64,000 nt of DNA from Prionace glauca. Its lineage: Eukaryota > Chordata > Chondrichthyes > Carcharhiniformes > Carcharhinidae. The stretch spans positions 59,712,515 through 59,776,514 of the forward strand of contig CM075760.1 of the NCBI GenBank assembly GCA_037974335.1, read 5' to 3'. Below are positions 22,058 through 32,836 of this stretch, one piece after another. A program made the translations under genes and the position numbers. A model generated the notes under the pieces. It was given only the letters and a program-made list of their open reading frames with translations. It made no database searches and was not told where the DNA came from. How positions within the stretch are numbered: the first letter of the stretch is position 1; the number at the start of each line of letters is the position of its first letter.

Positions 22058-22485
22058 TCTGCTTCGCACAGAGATACATTCCGGAGAACAGGACCGCGGT
22101 CCCATCTATAGACATGGTGTAGGAATTCTTTACTCGGTCAAAGGACTGTGTATATCGTCCTTCTGTCACATTCCCCTGGTAAATGGAGGCGAGAATTATT
22201 GGAGGTCCTGTCAGTGTTTGCCTGTACCAGGCTACTGTATGACCTGGAGCAACAGAGAGCCGACACTTGAGTTCAACCCGCTCCCCTTCCCGAGACACGA
22301 CCTGCTCACGATGGGAGCTCTGATCCTCACACTGAACGTCTGTGAACAGAAGAAAATCAATCTCTAACTACACGGTATGAAGAGATTGTTAAAGTAATCC
22401 GTCTGAGTAAATCAATAAACTCACACAATATCAGCAGCATCAGAGTTCCAACTGGAAATAGCTCTTTGCGGGGATTTCTCTTCAT
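22058..22485 (-). CDS. V9: TCR alpha/delta-type V segment, divergent, intact
   Basis: Exon 1 is 22485-22425 (MKRNPRKELFPVGTLMLLIL, 61 nt, donor GTGAGT). Exon 2 is 22339-22058 after TGTTCACAG; the intron is only 85 bp. The V domain reads YVQCEDQSSHREQ, first Cys in VELKCRLSV, HTVAWYRQTLTGPPIIL, and LFSGMYLCAKQ. It departs from the rest: FR3 ends SGMYLCAK instead of DSAVYYCA, and there is an extra Cys near the N-terminus. MYLCA is closer to some V-beta or V-gamma ends, so the chain class is less certain for this one. Confidence 0.78.
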
Positions 22486-22499
22486 GATTGATGAAGACA

Positions 22500-23720
22500 C
22501 ACAAGAACATCAATCAGGATCTACTCTCTAAACTGGGACTTGCAGCCAAGGCCCAGACTCTGAATGTTGGGGAGGGTCAGGAGCGGCGAGAGTTTTACAT
22601 TCCCCCATTCAATGTGAGACCGAAGGGCCACACTGTCAGCGATTGGATAATTATGGGATATCGGTATCTGACGTTTCTCACGGTGCCACTCAGCAATTGG
22701 CTGTTTCTCAAACCAGAAACCACTTGAACCGTCACTGCTTCCGAGCATCTCCTTCCTGTCTGTAGCAACAAAGTAAATTGTTTTGCAAGAATTGTGCTCT
22801 GGCGTCTTTCTATTTGAAAAGAGCCGTTCATAATCTTGGAACCGTAAATTGTTGTAACACTAACAGAGACCATTCGGCCCATTGCTCACGTACTGTCTCA
22901 GTTGACGGGTTATCCACTTATTCTTTATCGGCATTTGCATTCAATGTATCTTATATTCTTAAAAATTCCATTTGCTGGTCAAATATTTATCCACTTATCT
23001 CTGAAAATTACTTATAGATTGTCCACATTACAGTTTGGCATGAACCATCGCATCCTCTCACAGTCGACTGCTCAAACGCAGTTTGCTAATCGCTCCACTG
23101 CATAAAGATCAGGGGAAATGCCGCCATCCAGTCACGCATTGAGGGGCGAGCCGATTGTCTCTGCTCCTTTTCAACCTTTTCCAAACCTGCCTTGATTGGA
23201 TACAAGTCTGAAAATCACTTCTGAACAGAATTGCTGCTCCACAGAAAATACCCCGATTTGCTCAGTTCTCCGGCGAGTATCGTGCTCTCTCAGTCCCTCA
23301 CCATCTTTCCCAGTCTCTCTCTTAAACACTGTCCCTGAGGTTAAAGCTAAGGTTTGAAGAGTCACTGAACGGACCCATGTGTTTGAACTATGTTCTCAAC
23401 AATTCTGTGTGTGGGTTTACATGTGCCCCCTTGTGTTCTGAAATCTCTTTCCTTGTTCAGAAACCTCGGATTCTGTTTCAGTTTAATGCCATCCGCAGCT
23501 TGTTCTCACTTTTTTTTGTTTTAATGTTTATTTGTCGGTGTTACAAAAGGATTGCATTAACACTGCAATGAAATTGAACTTGTGAAAGGATTATTTTTTA
23601 GTTTATTCCTTGTAAAGTACCAAGTTTACATTTTGCTCCTTTCAACTCGCGCCCAGTATAGACATTGAAGATCCAAAGAGATTGAAGCCATTGGTTGAAT
23701 AAGTTGGAAGATGATTGAAT
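22500..23720. other. Spacer between V9 and V10
   Basis: No gene or repeat recognised. Several overlapping short open frames on both strands at 22488-23105 are not supported by any motif. Confidence 0.35.
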
Positions 23721-23855
23721 GCCAGCTGATGACGCTGTCGGCAATGAACCAATCAGCCAAGCAGTGGGCGTTACTCCCCCTCTGCTCAACCCTTGAGTGA
23801 ATCAATTTGAGCTTCAGCCCATTGCTGTTAGCTGTGCCAGGAGCTCTCTGCAAAC

Positions 23856-24630
23856 ATGCCACCCATTACTTCGTGTTTATTCCTCACAGCGGCTGCTCTG
23901 TTAATCGGTAAATTCACAAGTTGCACAAACCCGTGTTTCACATCTTTGTTACTCATTAAATTAGCACATAGGTAACAATAGATTGATCAAGGATTGGTAA
24001 ATTAACCAGATCCGCTTTGTCTCCACACGGCCTGTGGCAAACACTGGAGTTTAAAACCTATGGACAGTTTTTGGTTTCTCTTTCAAGTTACATGAAACGC
24101 AGGCGGGGGACTGATCCCGATAGACAGTGTCAATGTACGTTCATGTAAAGATTAGTATTCAATCCAAACACTTCCCAGTTCCAGGTCCTGAGCTGTGGGA
24201 ACTATGTTTAACTTTAGTGACGCCGATTTGTTTATCGGGCTGTAATTCAGGGCAAGAAGACAATTCTGCCGGATAAACGTATTTTACTGACATCGTTTGA
24301 TTTCATGTTGTTCTTAATTCTTACAGGACATTGTGGAGGAGACTCTGTTACACAGACACCGTCTGCAGTCACAATGAGTGAAAGAGATGATGTTCAGTTG
24401 TTCTGTAACTTTACAACTACAGACAACAACCCGAACATATTCTGGTATTATCAGTATCCCAGCGGGTCCATGGAGTTTCTGCTTCGGAGAGATAGATACA
24501 ACGGGAACACAGAGAGATTCCCTGGGGACCGATTCTCTGCGGAGTTTGATTTTGTGAAGAGCACCATCCCGTTGAAAGTGTCTAAAACAGAGCTGAGAGA
24601 CTCCGGTGTGTATTACTGCGCACTGAGACC
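23856..24630 (+). CDS. V10: TCR alpha/delta-type V segment, intact
   Basis: Exon 1 is 23856-23907 (MPPITSCLFLTAAALLI, 52 nt, donor GTAAAT). Exon 2 is 24327-24630 after TTCTTACAG. The V domain reads GHCGGDSVTQTPSAVTMSERDDVQLFCNFT, NIFWYYQYPSGSMEFLLRRDRY, and RDSGVYYCALRP. The usual WYRQ is WYYQ, losing the common FR2 Arg. It is the tandem paralogue of V7, about 5.6 kb away on the same strand. Confidence 0.88.
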
Positions 24631-24669
24631 CACAGAGACACAGAGCTGGGCTGAACCTGTACAAAAACT
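24631..24669 (+). other. V10 recombination signal (variant heptamer)
   Basis: Heptamer CACAGAG, a 23-bp spacer and nonamer ACAAAAACT, the same variant as V7. Confidence 0.88.
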
Positions 24670-24689
24670 CTCACAGCGTCACTGAGTAA

Positions 24690-25360
24690 TTTGGGCAATT
24701 GAGTGAATGATAGTGTACTTATCTGGCCTTTCTTGATGCTCCACGGTGTGTTTAGATGCAAGAGAGATTCCACAGCTCGTCTTCGAAATAGCGTCCTTAT
24801 GATCTGCAACTCCGATCTGAGAGGGTAGTCGATGCCCCGAATTAAACATCTCATCCGAAATCCGGCATGTCTCACATTTCATCATTCCCCTCGGTTTGCA
24901 CTGGCGCATCTGAATGCATCGTGAGACTGGGATTGTGAAAATATCTGCTTCACAGGCGATAGAGCGAAGAACTGAACCTCCGCTGGCAAATGGTGTTTGT
25001 AGAATAATACTTGTACTGTTAATTTTGAGATATTTGCACCATTTTGACAATGAATATTTAACTTATATTAAATTATTTAAATGCGAGTAGATTAGTGTAA
25101 AGCTTTGTGGCGGTGATTAGGTTAGTAACTGAGGCTTAGATCGGAAGCAGCCTCTTGGTGCCTCAATAACCCGCTCTCCTTGAACAGGCGGTCAGTTTCC
25201 ATCAGGTTCACACAATAGCTGCCCAGATTGTTTTTATTATAGAAATAATCCAATTGTCCTGTGGAGTGAAACAATACTCATATTAACCTGGAATCATGGA
25301 AATCAATGCTCATCCCGATGGAAACAGCTGGACCCTTGAATCAACTGTTACGCAAGGAAC
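24690..25360. other. Spacer after V10
   Basis: No gene or repeat recognised. Confidence 0.35.
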
Positions 25361-25369
25361 TACAAAAGA

Positions 25370-25773
25370 TTGTGAATGTAACCCAAACCATCAGGCAAAC
25401 CAGCCTCCATTCCACTGACTCTGCCTACACTTCCCGCTGCCTCGGCAAAGCAGCCAGCATAATTAAGGACCTAGGACATTCTTTCTTCCATCTTCTTCCC
25501 GTCGGGAAAAAATACAAAAGTCTGAGGTCACGTACCAATAGACTCAAGAACAGCTTTTTCCCTGCTACCATCAGACTTTTGAATTAATCTACCTTCCATG
25601 AAGTGTATGTTTCTCTACACTCCAGCTGTGACTGTAAATTTATATTATGCACAGTCTCGTTCCCTTCTCTATGAACGGTATGTTTTGTCTGTATAGCGCG
25701 CAAGAAACGATATTTTTCACTGAATATTAATACTTGCGACAATAATAAATCAAATCAAATCAAATATTGTTCC
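25370..25773 (+). mobile_element. L2-like LINE 3' end
   Basis: Encodes a typical LINE C-terminus, HSFFHLLPVGKKYKSLRSRTNRLKNSFFPATIRLLN, with a stop at about 25585. A non-coding tail ends in AAATC-type short repeats at 25745-25770. It is different from the CR1-like copies here. L2 assignment is by resemblance only. Confidence 0.65.
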
Positions 25774-26107
25774 GAGAGAAAAAGAAACGTTTTAATTGAT
25801 TTAATGCCCTTAATGGACTCTGGATACTGAAAGCAGTTTATAACCTATGGGAGTGGATCTCTAGGACAGCCTCTGTTTTGTTGTTTGAAACATTATTTAC
25901 ACAGAGGATATGGCCGAATGCTCTTCTTCTGCACTGTAGTGATTATATGATTAACTTATTCTGCAGGCGTTGTGGGTATCTGCCAGAAGGAGTTTTAACG
26001 CTGACCCTCATCGTGGAGTGAAGAGATTTGCGAGTCTCATTATTTTCTGGATACTTGTGACCAATAGTAACCAAAATCTTTCGACATGAAAAGGTATAAT
26101 CGCCCTC

Positions 26108-26200
26108 CCCACCCCTCACCCCCCTCTCTCTGTCTTTCTCTCTCTCTCTCCCTCACACACACACACGCACACACACACACACACACACATAGACAAACAC
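26108..26200 (+). repeat. CT and AC microsatellite
   Basis: An imperfect CT-rich run grades into about 40 bases of (AC)n, with one GC interruption. Confidence 0.9.
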
Positions 26201-26407
26201 ACATACGTTTCTGATCAACGCTATTAATTAGAAACAGTGGGTGAATATTTTCATCGGTCATACTGTGGTGTTGGACCATGAAATGCAACGGTTTAAATAA
26301 TCACTTTCTAACTGAGTTGTACATTGCCAAATTAAAAACATGGAAACCGGAAGCAGGAGTCGGCCAATCTGTCCTTCCACCTTGTTCCGTTATTTGTTTT
26401 GATCATG

Positions 26408-26715
26408 GCTGATCATAGAACCTACAGTATAGAGGGAGGCTATTCGGCCCATCGAATCTGCACCAACCACAATCCCACCCAGGCTCTATCGCCATAACCC
26501 CATACATTTTACCTTAACTAGTTCCCCTGACACTAAGGGGCAACTAAACTTGGCCAATCCACCTAACCAGCACATCTTTGGACTGAGGGAGGAAACCAGA
26601 GCACCCGGAGCAAACGGACGGAGACACGCATAGTGTGACCCAAGCCGGGAATTGGATCTGGGTCCCTGGCGCTGTGAGGCAGCAGTGCTAACCACTGTGT
26701 CACAACGCCGCCCAA
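26408..26715 (-). mobile_element. HE1-like SINE
   Basis: Minus-strand copy with tRNA-like head near 26700, conserved mid-section and tail at 26408-26450 (CTACAGTATAGAGGGAGGC). Moderately diverged. Confidence 0.75.
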
Positions 26716-26719
26716 AACC

Positions 26720-27355
26720 CTGAATTCCCATCCTCAAACTCCCAAGATCCCTTTAAACATCAAGAGCTATATCTAATTTCTTTGTCAAAGCAGACAATGT
26801 TACAGAAATAGAGAAAGCTAAAATTTATCTGCAGGTGCGTGTCCTATATGTACTGTTGTTCACAGTGAAGGGTCACATCGCAAAATTATTTCCTGTAATT
26901 TACATCTGACACCTGTGAAAGTGGTGAACTGTAGTTTAATGCTGTTGTGTTTATACATAACATCTTGGAAAGCCACCTAGTAGAATATTCTCTAAAACAT
27001 AGTTATTTTTGAATGTTGCATCATGATGTTACTGAAATGTTATCATGCCAGCTAATAACGGACCTTAATGCTTTGATTTTATTATTCCTGCTTTTATCTT
27101 TCTCGTTATTTTGTTTTTGTCACGTTTACTACTTAATATTAATTCCGATATTCTTTTTCCTCGTTAGCTAGCATTCCAAAGTAACTAACAGAGTACATAT
27201 TACTGCATATAAATGAAAGTACATATAATGTACATAAATATAAAGTTGACTTATATGGCTTAATTGACTGTCAATCTACAACTGATGAGGTTGGATCACT
27301 CGTTTCTCCCGTTTTCCCGAAAGTGCAGAGTGTCGAAAATCCAATTTCTGCAGGT
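26720..27355. other. AT-rich spacer
   Basis: No gene or known repeat recognised. Confidence 0.35.
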
Positions 27356-27490
27356 CTCCCTGCTTCAAAGCGTCAGGGACCCTGGCTCATTTCCAGTCTT
27401 GCGTGACTGTCAGTGCGGAGTTTGCACATTCTCCCTGTGTCTGCGTGGGTTTCCTCCGGGTGCTCATGTTTCCTTCCACAGTCTTTCAGC
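27356..27490 (+). mobile_element. HE1-like SINE, head fragment
   Basis: Contains GTCAGGGACCCTGGCTCATT and GTGTCTGCGTGGGTTTCCTC, then stops in the middle of the element. Confidence 0.6.
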
Positions 27491-27674
27491 AGAATGACTG
27501 GGATATTACACTAAACAAAGAAGATCGTCAGGGTTTAAAATAAAGGTGGGATGATCTCTCATGTATACGTTAACTGCGGTACAATAGTAAACATATGTGC
27601 AAGAATAATGCGACATAATCGTGCAGCGACCCGCTTCAGAACGTTGAGAATTCGGTGGTTTTCCCATAATTGGT

Positions 27675-28190
27675 CATTTACCTCAGATCGCCACCAGATG
27701 GAGGTGTCTCACCATGTTTATGTATTTACTGCAGCGGGGCCAATGGCATTGCGGATCTGCTGCTGATCTACTTCTGCACAATGACAAGTGGATCCCGAAA
27801 ATCACCTTTTCTTATCACTTACTCGGTTATATTAAGATATTTTTATTTCTTCTGGGATTCCTAATTCCATTTCGGATATTGCGTTTCTCTCTGCTTCCTT
27901 TGTTTCTCTCACCGACTATCTCTCGTGTTTTCTGTCCGCTTGTCTCTCTTCGCTCCTCCATCTGCACTGTCTCAAATTATCTGCATTTGTTCTTCCCCCC
28001 GTTTCCTCACCGTGTCTTCATCTAATTACCTTCCTGACCCCGTCTCTTCCTCTTTCCTCTCCCTGCCTACCCCACTATTCATCCGTCGCTTTCTCCCTCA
28101 TTGCTATCATTTCACTTCTTCTTGTCTATCTCCTGAATCTCAGTCTGTTTTTCCCTATCTATAACTAGATATGGACCGCGATCTTCGCTT
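27675..28190. repeat. Inverted copy of 12115-12630
   Basis: Starts with CTCAGATCGCCACCAGATGG, the reverse complement of the 12600 region, and continues into a pyrimidine-rich tract with the same loose periodicity. Open frames across it reflect low complexity. Confidence 0.6.
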
Positions 28191-28787
28191 TTGATTCACT
28201 TATTCTCTTTTCATTTGTTTATCTTTATGTTGTTTTTCTCCGTACTACGTGTCAAATATTAAAACATTTTCGACAACTTTTCTCTCACGGTACCTTTAAT
28301 TTACAAAACGATAAACATTTCGCAGGCACATCTTCACATTGTATTCGTGTATTCGATGAAAATTGGGCAGAGGGAACGTTTCCCAGAGCTGCAAAAGTTG
28401 CTTTCGGTTTCTTAATATTTTCGATTCATTTTAAAGCAGAACAAGCTGTCGATCGGTGTAGAAAATCAACATTTCCACATCGGCCATGCTAAATTCACCC
28501 TAGTGTCAGGAGATACGCAGGGTAAATACACGGAGTTGCAGGAATGGGGCCTGGGTGGGATTGTGGCCAGTGCAAACTCGATGGGACGAATCGCCTTTTG
28601 CACTGTAGGGATTTTATGATTCGCATTGATGTCAGCTCAGGGAGGTGAGCCAATCGCAGCACTGAGTAACGCCTCCCAGTTTCCTAATAATTGAAGCTGC
28701 CTTTGATCTGAGTTCACTCTGTGATATAAAACTAGGGGCAACAACATATTTCAGATATTGTCGCTGCTTACTGTCCAGTCAGGAACC

Positions 28788-29221
28788 ATGTGTCCCCTGT
28801 GTGTTTTACTGATAATAATGGCCATGCTGCCCGGTGAGTCTGACCTCAAATACTGAGTGTCTGTATCATGGTTATATTTGCTCCTAGATTTCTCACACAT
28901 TCCACACTTTGTTGCAGGAATCAATGGCCAAGATTCAGTTTCCCAGCCGCCTGACTTAACGGTTCAGGAAGGATTGAACGTTACAGTGAATTGTAATTAC
29001 ACAACAAAAGATGCTTATCCAAATCTCTTCTGGTACATCCAGTATCCCGGGGAAGCTCCGAAATATTTACTGAAGAGATACGCCACGGGTGGCGGAGAAA
29101 CGTCTCCAGATTTCCGAGCCCGGTTTTCTGCTGATTTGGACAAGGACAAGAAAACAGTTCCTTTAACTATCACCGGGGTTCGTGTCTCTGACTCTGCCGT
29201 GTATTACTGTGCGCTGAGCCC
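28788..29221 (+). CDS. V11: TCR alpha/delta-type V segment, intact
   Basis: Exon 1 is 28788-28833 (MCPLCVLLIIMAMLP, donor GTGAGT). Exon 2 is 28918-29221 after GTTGCAG; the intron is 84 bp. The V domain reads INGQDSVSQPPDLTVQEGLNVTVNCNYT, LFWYIQYPGEAPKYLLKRY, and VSDSAVYYCALS. FR2 is WYIQ rather than WYRQ. The mirror partner V13 differs mainly in CDR1 (KDAYPN versus EYASPS) and CDR2, while the text from TSPDFRARFSADL onwards is nearly the same. Confidence 0.9.
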
Positions 29222-29260
29222 CACACTGTTACAGAGGCACAGTCAGCCCATGCAAGAACC
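29222..29260 (+). other. V11 recombination signal (variant)
   Basis: Heptamer CACACTG, a 23-bp spacer, nonamer GCAAGAACC. V13 has the same heptamer but a consensus nonamer, so V11 has lost nonamer quality. Confidence 0.85.
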
Positions 29261-29403
29261 TACACAGGCATTCGCACCTCTCACTGAATCAGATTTGCGA
29301 CCTGGATTGTGAACTGTTAATATAAGCAAAACAATAGCATAACGAAGAGTGAGCCCGAATGCTCTCTTTCCATCGTGCTCAATGTGTCATTCTACATAAA
29401 TTC

Positions 29404-29481
29404 TAGTTTCCCAGGACCCGTCTGAATTAATGGTCCAGGAAGGATTGAACGTTATAGTGAATTGTAATTTCACAACAAAAT
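29404..29481 (+). pseudogene. V11-like FR1 scrap
   Basis: About 78 bp matching V11 FR1 (AGGATTGAACGTTATAGTGA, then AATTGTAATTTCACAACAAA). There is no leader, FR2 or RSS. Likely a remnant of unequal exchange. Confidence 0.7.
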
Positions 29482-29519
29482 AACGCATGCCCGCTATTCC
29501 CTTCGTCACTCCACAGCAG

Positions 29520-29558
29520 TGTTTTTGTACCAGTCTCTGGTTCCTCACACAATGCCTC
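29520..29558 (-). other. Degenerate RSS of pseudo-V12
   Basis: Minus strand: nonamer ACAAAAACA is good and the spacer is 23, but the heptamer position reads GAGGCAT. Confidence 0.5.
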
Positions 29559-30084
29559 TCGGTCCGCAGTAATACACCGCGCTGTCCGGCAGCTCACAGA
29601 TGGTGAATTTTCTCATTTTTCGAAGTGTTCATAGATGCAAAAAAAAAACCGAGTCCCGTGCCTTCTGCTCTGAAATCATCTCCGTCGTTATGGATGGAGG
29701 TCAAGAATTTGAGGGCTTTATCCGGGTCCGGCGGTATAGCTGTGAAGAATATGCACTGTCTGTGGTCGATTAGCTGAAGTCCATGGATATCGATTTTTCT
29801 TCATCGCTACAACTGGACCCTGGGAGACAGAAACTGCACCACTCACACCTAAAAAAGAATAGAAATACAAACTTAACGTTTTATCATCACTTTGTTGGGA
29901 TAAAAATGTGATCAGGGTAATTGAATGCATTACAAATACAGGAAAAACTATTAAAAGGGGAGATTTTTATCTGAGTATCTCGAGCATGCTGGGGATTGTA
30001 CAAATTGGGAACTTACCAGTTAAGAAAGCTGCAGCTATGATGAATGAGTAAAAACTAACAGATGAATGAGTAAAAACTAAGCAT
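29559..30084 (-). pseudogene. Pseudo-V12: V segment with duplicated leader
   Basis: Exon 1 spans 30084-30017 with donor GTAAGT. It is 68 nt instead of 46, because a 22-nt piece (TTTTTACTCATTCATC plus flank) is tandemly duplicated. This shifts the frame and creates a stop. Removing one unit gives a normal 46-nt leader (MLSFYSFIIAAAFLT). Exon 2 starts at 29848 after TTTTTTAG (GVSGAVSVSQGPVVA). FR2 lacks a readable Cys and WYRQ, and FR3 ends GVLLRTE around a TATTACTGCGG remnant. A perfect CRE (TGACGTCA) survives upstream at 30292-30299. Confidence 0.75.
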
Positions 30085-30291
30085 CTTGGCAGAGTTGGTG
30101 CTGGATCTGAGCTCAGTGAGTTAAAACTTTTAGTTCAGAGTTCAGAAGATGTTGAGTAATATCCGGCCTCACTGCCGATTGGTTCATTCCTGACAGAGCC
30201 AGCAGGAGACATCCAATCAACTGACAGTTGCTTTGTCCTATATTTCATCCAATCATCCAATCAGCTCAGAGTGTCTTTGTTCTCCAATCCA

Positions 30292-30299
30292 TGACGTCA
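30292..30299 (-). promoter_or_regulatory. CRE palindrome upstream of pseudo-V12
   Basis: TGACGTCA, about 207 bp before the pseudo-V12 start codon, with several CCAAT-type motifs at 30178-30290. Confidence 0.5.
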
Positions 30300-30650
30300 G
30301 AGAGAGGAGCTGGAACTATTTGAATCTGTTCTCAGACCAATGAACTGGACTGGAAGAAGCTACACGACCGAATGGAGATATCACTCTCTTTGACGTGAGG
30401 GCATGGAGACAAATGTTGGCCATTTTCCGGAGTTAGTCTTTGAGATAGGACGCAGATGCATTTTGGTTAACGTTGTGTTAACAGTGGTAGAGTTTTCCAT
30501 TCCAAGAGTTGCTCCAAACAGCTGTAAAAATGGAATTTATATAAAATACAATATTCAGCCCTTCGTTATGCTATTGTTTTGCTTATATTAACAGTTCACA
30601 ATCCAGGTCACAGATCTGATTCAGTGAGAGGAGGTGAGAGTGCCAATGCA

Positions 30651-30689
30651 GGTTTTTGTACGGGCTGACTGTGCCTCTGTAACAGTGTG
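30651..30689 (-). other. V13 recombination signal
   Basis: Minus strand: heptamer CACACTG, a 23-bp spacer, nonamer ACAAAAACC (consensus). Confidence 0.92.
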
Positions 30690-31119
30690 GGGCTCAGCGC
30701 ACAGTAATACACGGCAGAGTCAGAGACACGTACCCCGGTGATAGTTAAAGGAAATGTTTTCTTCTCCTTGTCCAAATCAGCAGAAAACCGGGCTCGGAAA
30801 TCTGGAGACGTTTCTCCGCTACCCGCACCATATCTCTTCAGTAAATATCTCGGAGCTTCACCGGGGTACTGAACGTACCAGAAAAAACTTGGGGAAGCAT
30901 ATTCCGTAGTGTAATTACAATTCACTGTAACGTTCAATCTTTCCTGAACCGTTAATTCAGGCGGCTGGGAAACGGAATTTTGGCCACTGATTCCTGCAAT
31001 AAAATGTAAAATGTGTAAGAAATCTGTGAACAAATATAACCATGATACACTGAGGATTTGAGGTCAGACTCACCGGGCAGCATGGCCATTATTATCAGTA
31101 AAACACACAGGGGACACAT
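30690..31119 (-). CDS. V13: TCR alpha/delta-type V segment, intact
   Basis: Exon 1 is 31119-31074, with the same leader protein as V11. Exon 2 is 30993-30690 after ATTGCAG. The V domain reads ISGQNSVSQPPELTVQERLNVTVNCNYT, FFWYVQYPGEAPRYLLKRY, and VSDSAVYYCALS. There are no stops. Compared with V11, about 16 of 97 mature residues differ by eye, and most fall in FR1, CDR1 and CDR2. It lies in the opposite orientation to V11. Confidence 0.9.
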
Positions 31120-31284
31120 CGTTCCTGATTGGACAGTAAGCAGCGAAACTGTTTAAAATATGTTGCTGCCTCGAGTCCTATATCACAGAGTGAACTCAGA
31201 TCTAAGGCAGCTTCAATTATTAGGAAACTGGGGGCGTTTCTCAGAGCTGCGATTGGTTCACCTCCCTGAGCTGACATCAACTGC

Positions 31285-31605
31285 GAATCATAAAATCCCT
31301 CCAGTACAGACGGAGGCCATTCGTTCCATCGAATTTGCACTGGCCACAATTCCGTCCAGGCCCCAGTCCAGCAACCCCGCGTATTTTACTCTGCGTATCC
31401 CCTGACACTAGTGTCAATTTAACGTGGCCAATCATTCTAACCTTCACATCTTTGGATTGTGGGAGGGAACAGGAGCACTCAAAGGAAACCCACGTAGACA
31501 AGGGAAGAACATGCAAACTTCATACAGAAAGTGATCCGAAGCGGAATTGATCCCGGTGCCTGACACTGTGAGACAACAGTGCTCACCACTGTGGCACCAG
31601 GCCGC
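31285..31605 (-). mobile_element. HE1-like SINE
   Basis: Nearly full minus-strand copy; tRNA-like head near 31590, tail near 31290. The tail part is shared with 28480-28625 on the opposite arm. Confidence 0.75.
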
Positions 31606-31845
31606 CCCGTAACCACTGAACCAATCATAGTTAGTTAATGATTTAACATAGTTGTTTCCAATCTCATTCCTTCCCTGGCCGTAAACGTATTTCTAAATTC
31701 CTTGCCCTCTCTCTACTCTCACCCACATAATCACTTATTCTGCCTCATTAACCGCTTTCCTCAGAACTCACTCCGTCAATCATTCTTAAGGCGGATTTTT
31801 TTCCTAAATCAGGGTAAACGTGAAATTGATTTAATCATTTATGGG

Positions 31846-32145
31846 CGATAGGATGGCACAATGGTTAGCATTGCTGCCTCACAGTACCAGGCACACGGCT
31901 TCAATTCCAGACCCGGGTCACTGCCTGTGTGGAGTTTTTCACTCAGAGGGTGGTGAGTGAGTGGAATCGGTTGCCGTCGGTGATGGTAGAGGCGAACTCG
32001 CTGGGGTCTTTTAAGAGACTTCTGGATGAGTACGTAAGATTTAATGGGATTGAGAGTTATAGATAGGCCTGGTAGGTATGGATATGATCGGCGCAACTTG
32101 TGGGCCGGAGGGCCTGTTTGTGCTGTAGTGTTCTATGTTCTATGA
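31846..32145 (+). mobile_element. SINE head joined to a CR1-like 3' tail
   Basis: 31846-31936 is the tRNA-like head of the HE1-like SINE (GGCACAATGGTTAGCATTGC, then GACCCGGGTCACTGCCTGTG). It then switches to LINE text (TTTTTCACTCAGAGGGTGGT...) that ends in repeated TTCTATG at 32127-32143. Head of one element and tail of another meet at about 31937. Confidence 0.6.
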
Positions 32146-32324
32146 TTGGATTTGATCCGGGAATAATATGATCGCCAAGTGTGACAATTCACAGTAGTGA
32201 TAATGGGTGAGCTCTGCGGGGAATATCGTTAAGTTGTATTATCCCCTTCATTTTCTGCGCATTTTCGATTAGTTCCGACTCTTTTTTTTTCCTGACACAG
32301 AACACTTGATTATCGACCTGCTTT

Positions 32325-32363
32325 AGTTTTTGTATGAGGCCCATGGGAGCTTCATTCACTGTG
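32325..32363 (-). other. V14 recombination signal (23-RSS)
   Basis: Minus strand: heptamer CACAGTG, a 23-bp spacer, nonamer ACAAAAACT. Confidence 0.93.
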
Positions 32364-32836
32364 GGTCTCAGTGCACAGTAATACACGGCGCTGTCTGTCA
32401 TCTTCAAACCTTTCATTGACAAGTGAAAAGTGCTTTGTGTCTTGTTGAGATTCCCGCTGAAATGCTCAAAGCCGGGAGCCGTCTCGTTAAACCCATAACT
32501 ATCGGCTCTGAGCAGATACTGAGGAGCTCGGTGTGGATACTGGCGATACCAGAACAGGTAATGTTGCATAGCTGAACTCGATAGTGAGTAACTGCAGGGT
32601 ATTGCTGAATCATCACCCTCTGCTGCTCCAACTCTTGGTTTTGACTGGGAAACTGAGTCTCCATAGTTCATCTCTGAAAATAAATATCGGATACAAAGCG
32701 GGTTAGGAGACAACAGTCACACAGGGCTGGGAAAGGGAAATTGTACAACGGTTGAAATATACTTTACAATATATGATCAGAATCACTGACCTGGGATCAG
32801 AGCAATAACCAGGGTGAGGAACATTTTCACCGCCAT
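32364..32836 (-). CDS. V14: TCR alpha/delta-type V segment, intact
   Basis: Exon 1 is 32836-32791 (MAVKMFLTLVIALIP, donor GTCAGT). Exon 2 is 32673-32364, with the same split acceptor as V5. The V domain reads NYGDSVSQSKPRVGAAEGDDSAIPCSYS, LFWYRQYPHRAPQYLLRADS, and MTDSAVYYCALRP. There is an N-glycosylation motif (NKT) in FR3. It is a paralogue of V5, in the same orientation 18 kb away. Confidence 0.9.

Larger units (their letters stand above)
28480..29350 (+). repeat. Left arm of the V11/V13 inverted duplication
   Basis: Mirrors about 30560-31440. It includes a partial SINE (28480-28625), the promoter side, both V11 exons, the RSS and about 90 bp of 3' flank. The end of shared sequence on this side is the run containing AACTGTTAATATAAGCAAAA. 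Confidence 0.8.
30560..31440 (-). repeat. Right arm of the V11/V13 inverted duplication
   Basis: Mirror of 28480-29350. The two arms enclose about 1.2 kb that holds the FR1 scrap and pseudo-V12. On the outer side the match runs into SINE sequence. Confidence 0.8.

Noticed and set aside
27714-28164. Overlapping frames of 80-103 codons on the plus strand
   Set aside because: Pyrimidine-rich low-complexity sequence; same explanation as at 12.1-12.4 kb.
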